Shown piece after piece: positions 61,612 to 64,000 of a stretch of DNA of 64,000 nucleotides. Made by a program: the position numbers and the translations under genes. Each line of letters opens with the position of its first letter. The stretch's first letter is position 1. Origin of the DNA: Lepidostoma basale (taxonomy: Eukaryota; Arthropoda; Insecta; Trichoptera; Lepidostomatidae); the NCBI GenBank assembly GCA_022606425.2, contig JAHDVF020000240.1, positions 3,061,501-3,125,500 of the forward strand. Reading direction: 5' to 3'. The notes beneath the pieces were generated by a model that was given only the letters and a program-made list of their open reading frames with translations, did no database searches and was not told where the DNA came from.

Positions 61612-62026
61612 AACTAACAAACTAACTAGGGGGGTAGGCAGAGAAGATGGATCGCCACAATGGCCTGTCCTGGCATACCTCTCGGGATTTCTCTACATTT
61701 ATACATCGTACCATGCACGCACGTCGATTATTCCGACTTCGAATGTAGCCGCCTTTTAGTAATTGATTAATTTGGTCATGCCATGTTTTCCTCGGTCGTC
61801 CTCGGCTTCTTTTCCCACTCACGCTGCTTGTGTACAACTTTTTAACCATTCTACTCTCATCCATTCGTTCCATATGTTCAAACCATCTCAGGGATCCGTT
61901 TCTAATTTTATCCATGATGCAGTCATCTGCGTTACATTTCTTTCTTATTTCATCGTTCGGTATTCTATCATACAACGTTTTCCCGCACATTCTTCTTAGT
62001 GATCTCAATTCTACGGCATTTATCAA
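61612..62026 (-). mobile_element. RTE-A 3' fragment, open frame
   Basis: Minus frame 62026-61622: INAVELRSLRRMCGKTLYDR, IPNDEIRKKCNADDCIMDKI, RNGSLRWFEHMERMDESRMV, SGKRSRGRPRKTWHDQINQL and RRACMVRCINVEKSREVCQD to FSAYPPS. No stop over 134 codons. The GKRSRGRP variant groups it with the copies at 24147 and 38660. H2 outer sequence (ATGGAATTCCTTAGTGTTAA) adjoins at 62026. Confidence 0.88.
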
Positions 62027-62483
62027 TGGAATTCCTTAGTGTTAACGTTTTAACCTTTAATAAAAAATATTTATTTACAAACTAACATAGCCCTTATAAA
62101 ATAGAATAGTATGTCTTACAATTATTGTACGCGTACAAGGATACGTGAAAATAGTTCATATAGTTGTTAACAAAAAAACATTCTGCCATAAATTTGGAAG
62201 TATTCTGATCCCCATATGTTCGTGGATATCCCAAGAATCTCGATAACAATAAAAAGTATTGCAATATTACATACCGCAGTAATTTAGTTCCACCGGGATA
62301 AATACATTTCGGGTATCATACAATAATCCGCCAACTGGGAAATCAAGAAAATGCCTCAAAAAGAATAACACTCTATATACTTTTTGTTTTCGACATAGGC
62401 GGAACAATTCTTTATTGATTTTTTTGTCAGGTCCCCCGACATTACTTCGAAAAATCTTTCTATCAACAGTTCTAACACCAAAA

Positions 62484-62620
62484 CGACCTTCGTGGCCGAG
62501 TGTTGAGTGCTATGAAAATCACACCTAAGGTCCTGGGTGCGACACGGCGATAGCTGTGTGATTGTCCCAATGTCTTTGGTATGGTGTAGAATTCACATGA
62601 CAATAAAATGGCCATAGACT
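62484..62620 (+). mobile_element. SINE S1, decayed
   Basis: ACGACCTTCGTGGCCGAGTG, TAAGGTCCTGGGTGCGACAC, AATGTCTTTGGTATGGTGTA, GACAATAAAATGGCCATAG. The B box is mutated. It runs straight into LINE-C. Confidence 0.75.
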
Positions 62621-62882
62621 ATCCACCGGGTGGCGACTCTAAAATGGCAATGGGCAGGTCACGTAGCCAGAAGCTCAGATGAAAAATGGACAAGAAGACT
62701 GACTTGGAGAACGTGGACGGCAAAGAGAAGTGCAGGGCGACCGCAACTACGGTGGAAGGATGATCTGAACAGACACGTTGGAATAACCTGGATGCAGTCT
62801 TCACAAGGATAGAGTGACATGGAAGCGAATGGAGGGGGCCTTTGTCCAGGAGTGGACGGGAATAAGTTGAAGAAGAAAAAGA
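62621..62882 (+). mobile_element. LINE-C 3' fragment
   Basis: HRVATLKWQWAGHVARSSDE, KWTRRLTWRTWTAKRSAGRP, QLRWKDDLNRHVGITWMQSS QG, a stop, then GGLCPGVDGNKLKKKK. It ends GAAGAAGAAAAAG. Sister to 20465-20890. Confidence 0.85.
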
Positions 62883-63026
62883 AAAATAATTATGTGGTAT
62901 CGTAAAAGTACTCGTAATAAAAAAAACTAAATTTTCTTAATAATTTACTCGTACTATGCAGCAACTTAATTATCGCAAAAGCAGCTAATTTGAGTTAAAA
63001 TTCCAATTAAAATATGACGATTTTCC

Positions 63027-63365
63027 ATGAAGCACAAACACCACACGCCGCTTCTGTGCACGGCATATAATAGAAATGAGTTAACTTTTCCACTTCGCAA
63101 AGTGTTCCGCGAAGAGAGACAAAGTATATTGATACCTTTAGTGGAAGTCTACAACCAATATTCTCCAATTAGTAGAACGGAACGAGAACGGCGCTTGCAG
63201 TTCACAAAGGATTCGTTAAGCTCGCTCGGTGACGGGTTATACAATATTCAGCCTTTACTCAAACATAGTGTTAATTTTGTTGCAATCGTTTTACAAAATA
63301 TTTTAGATCGATCGAGGCACAATCAGCTGACGTTAAAACAAACGAGGGTGGGTTATCACGGTTAA
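63027..63365 (+). CDS. Unassigned open frame, 112 codons
   Basis: Predicted product rich in charged residues (FREERQSILIPLVEVYNQYS, TERERRLQFTKDS), with no signal peptide, membrane span or motif I recognise. It lies in one of the few stretches without visible repeats. There are no splice signals or neighbours to support it, and frames of this length occur by chance in such DNA. It could be an exon piece or nothing. Confidence 0.15.
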   Translation: MKHKHHTPLLCTAYNRNELTFPLRKVFREERQSILIPLVEVYNQYSPISRTERERRLQFTKDSLSSLGDGLYNIQPLLKHSVNFVAIVLQNILDRSRHNQLTLKQTRVGYHG

Positions 63366-63387
63366 GAAGTAGTTCTTGGACTCTTAT

Positions 63388-63625
63388 AATCAAATCAAAT
63401 CAGTTTATTAACTCTAAAAACATTACAAACAGCAAAATATTTAGGAACGCATTAGAGATGGTTCGACATTAGGAAGACAAGATGTTTTCTAAAGTCAAGA
63501 GTATTGGTCCCCTGAACGTACCTTCACTAATATGAAAGACGTCGATCTCCGAGGAGAGCGCGTTCAGCAGACTAATTGCTCTTCCCACCGGTGTCACCAG
63601 AGGCAGATTGGTTCTGGTGGCCTAA
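63388..63625 (-). mobile_element. LINE-G 3' end
   Basis: Minus strand ATRTNLPLVTPVGRAISLLN, ALSSEIDVFHISEGTFRGPI and LLTLENILSS, then stop. The untranslated end runs to a TTTGATTTGATT tail (63388 on plus). Confidence 0.82.
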
Positions 63626-63887
63626 TATAATGAAAAATTAAGCAAAGAAAGACTATATTTAAATTTAAAATATGTTTAAATTTAAAAAACTCACCTGCAA
63701 TTAAAGCTTTCAGTACTTATATATATTTTTTATCAGTAAGAACTTAAAATAAGACTTATCCTCCAGATTCATATCGATGAGAGACTCCAGTATCATTTCG
63801 AGAAAGCTCAAGCTCCAAGTATTCAGCAGTAGCGTTTAAAGCGTACTGTTGTACGGATGTGAGAATTGGAAATCTACCTCGTACGTT

Positions 63888-64000
63888 ATTGGAAAACTCC
63901 AGGTGTTTATAAATAGGTGCCTTTGCCCAGTATTCAAGATCTATTGCCCCCAAGCAGTGTTAAATGCCGTTCTCTGAACCATGGCAGGCGAAAAGCCAAT
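63888..64000 (+). mobile_element. LINE-E fragment, runs off the window
   Basis: Parallels 24818 onward: GGAAAACTCCAGGTGTTTAT, AAGATCTATTGCCCCCAAGC, CATGGCAGGCGAAAAGCCAA. The remainder lies beyond 64000. Confidence 0.78.

Overview
The window looks like intergenic or intronic DNA from an insect with a large, AT-rich, repeat-saturated genome. The evidence is thick layering of non-LTR retrotransposon fragments of kinds common in insects (especially Lepidoptera), two tRNA-derived SINE families, a Helitron-like shell, hAT-type MITEs and a Penelope-like relic. The order of insect cannot be fixed from this sequence. I see no host gene, rRNA gene or functional tRNA gene, no CRISPR array and no bacterial feature. 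Almost all long open frames are 3' ends of decayed reverse transcriptases or antisense shadows of them.

The dominant family, called RTE-A here, has a C-terminus with RSLRRMCG, WFGHMERM, GRPRKTW and SAYPSGETA and a (GTTA)n tail. It has more than 20 fragments. The best is at 44811-45339, with perfect 12-bp target-site duplications. An internally deleted derivative (dRTE-A, five main copies plus a longer variant) joins the RTE-A 5' region to its 3' end; the copy at 36701-37262 is flanked by 13-bp duplications. Other LINE families are RTE-B (IAGKTLRDRVRN), LINE-C (GRPxxRWxDD, GAAGAAG tail), LINE-D, LINE-E, LINE-F, LINE-G (LVTPVGRAI, TGATT-repeat tail), LINE-H and LINE-I. Many are nested in one another, which gives a relative chronology.

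The most interesting content is a set of short, mostly palindromic repeats, families H1 to H6 plus single relics. Each has two divergent arms, and each arm carries a motif matching the hammerhead ribozyme core: CUGAUGA, a stem II hairpin, GAAA, a very short self-complementary stem III, then UH. The families share this architecture but have different stem II and stem III sequences that keep their pairing. One family (H1) sits directly against a GIY-YIG endonuclease relic of a Penelope-like element, with the junction 3 bp from the predicted cleavage site. H1 and H2 insertions carry about 10-bp target-site duplications, so they moved. The window is best read as a graveyard and workshop of ribozyme-bearing non-autonomous retroelements.

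Layout: 0.7-1.4 kb LINE; 2.1-4.5 kb Helitron-like shell with RTE-A and the Penelope-like relic; 4.7-10.3 kb RTE-B, H3, H4 and a TIR MITE; 11-16.9 kb hAT MITE, SINE, H1, H2, LINE-G and a nested RTE-A stack; 17-29 kb H2, H3, H4, H1 and LINE fragments; 29-37 kb hAT MITE, SINE S1, LINE-C, RTE-A, H5, H1 and dRTE-A; 37-42 kb minisatellite, a LINE-C insertion inside RTE-A, R520 and H1; 42-48 kb SINEs, RTE-B, RTE-A and LINE-C; 48-52 kb R520 array, H1, LINE-D and LINE-H; 52-64 kb RTE-A, LINE-G, LINE-I, H3, H5, H4, a Penelope-like 3' end, LINE-C, LINE-G and LINE-E.

Stretches over 300 bp where I recognise nothing beyond AT-rich or simple sequence: 1-700, 1376-2098, 5380-5740, 6420-7185, 7425-8280 (short degenerate repeats near 7600-7700 and 7790-7880), 9130-9940, 10335-10920, 11650-12120, 13050-13575, 14150-14795, 15075-15530, 17090-17640, 18360-18910, 22980-23395, 26565-27235, 27570-28310, 28550-29195, 29590-30165, 31900-32225, 32720-33290, 34615-35030, 35200-35530, 37355-37740, 38285-38655, 41580-42160, 42440-42770, 42920-43320, 44300-44798, 46200-46590, 48085-48570, 51915-52520, 53350-53735, 55175-55770, 57440-58080, 58545-59220, 62070-62480 and 62885-63385 (holds one unassigned open frame).
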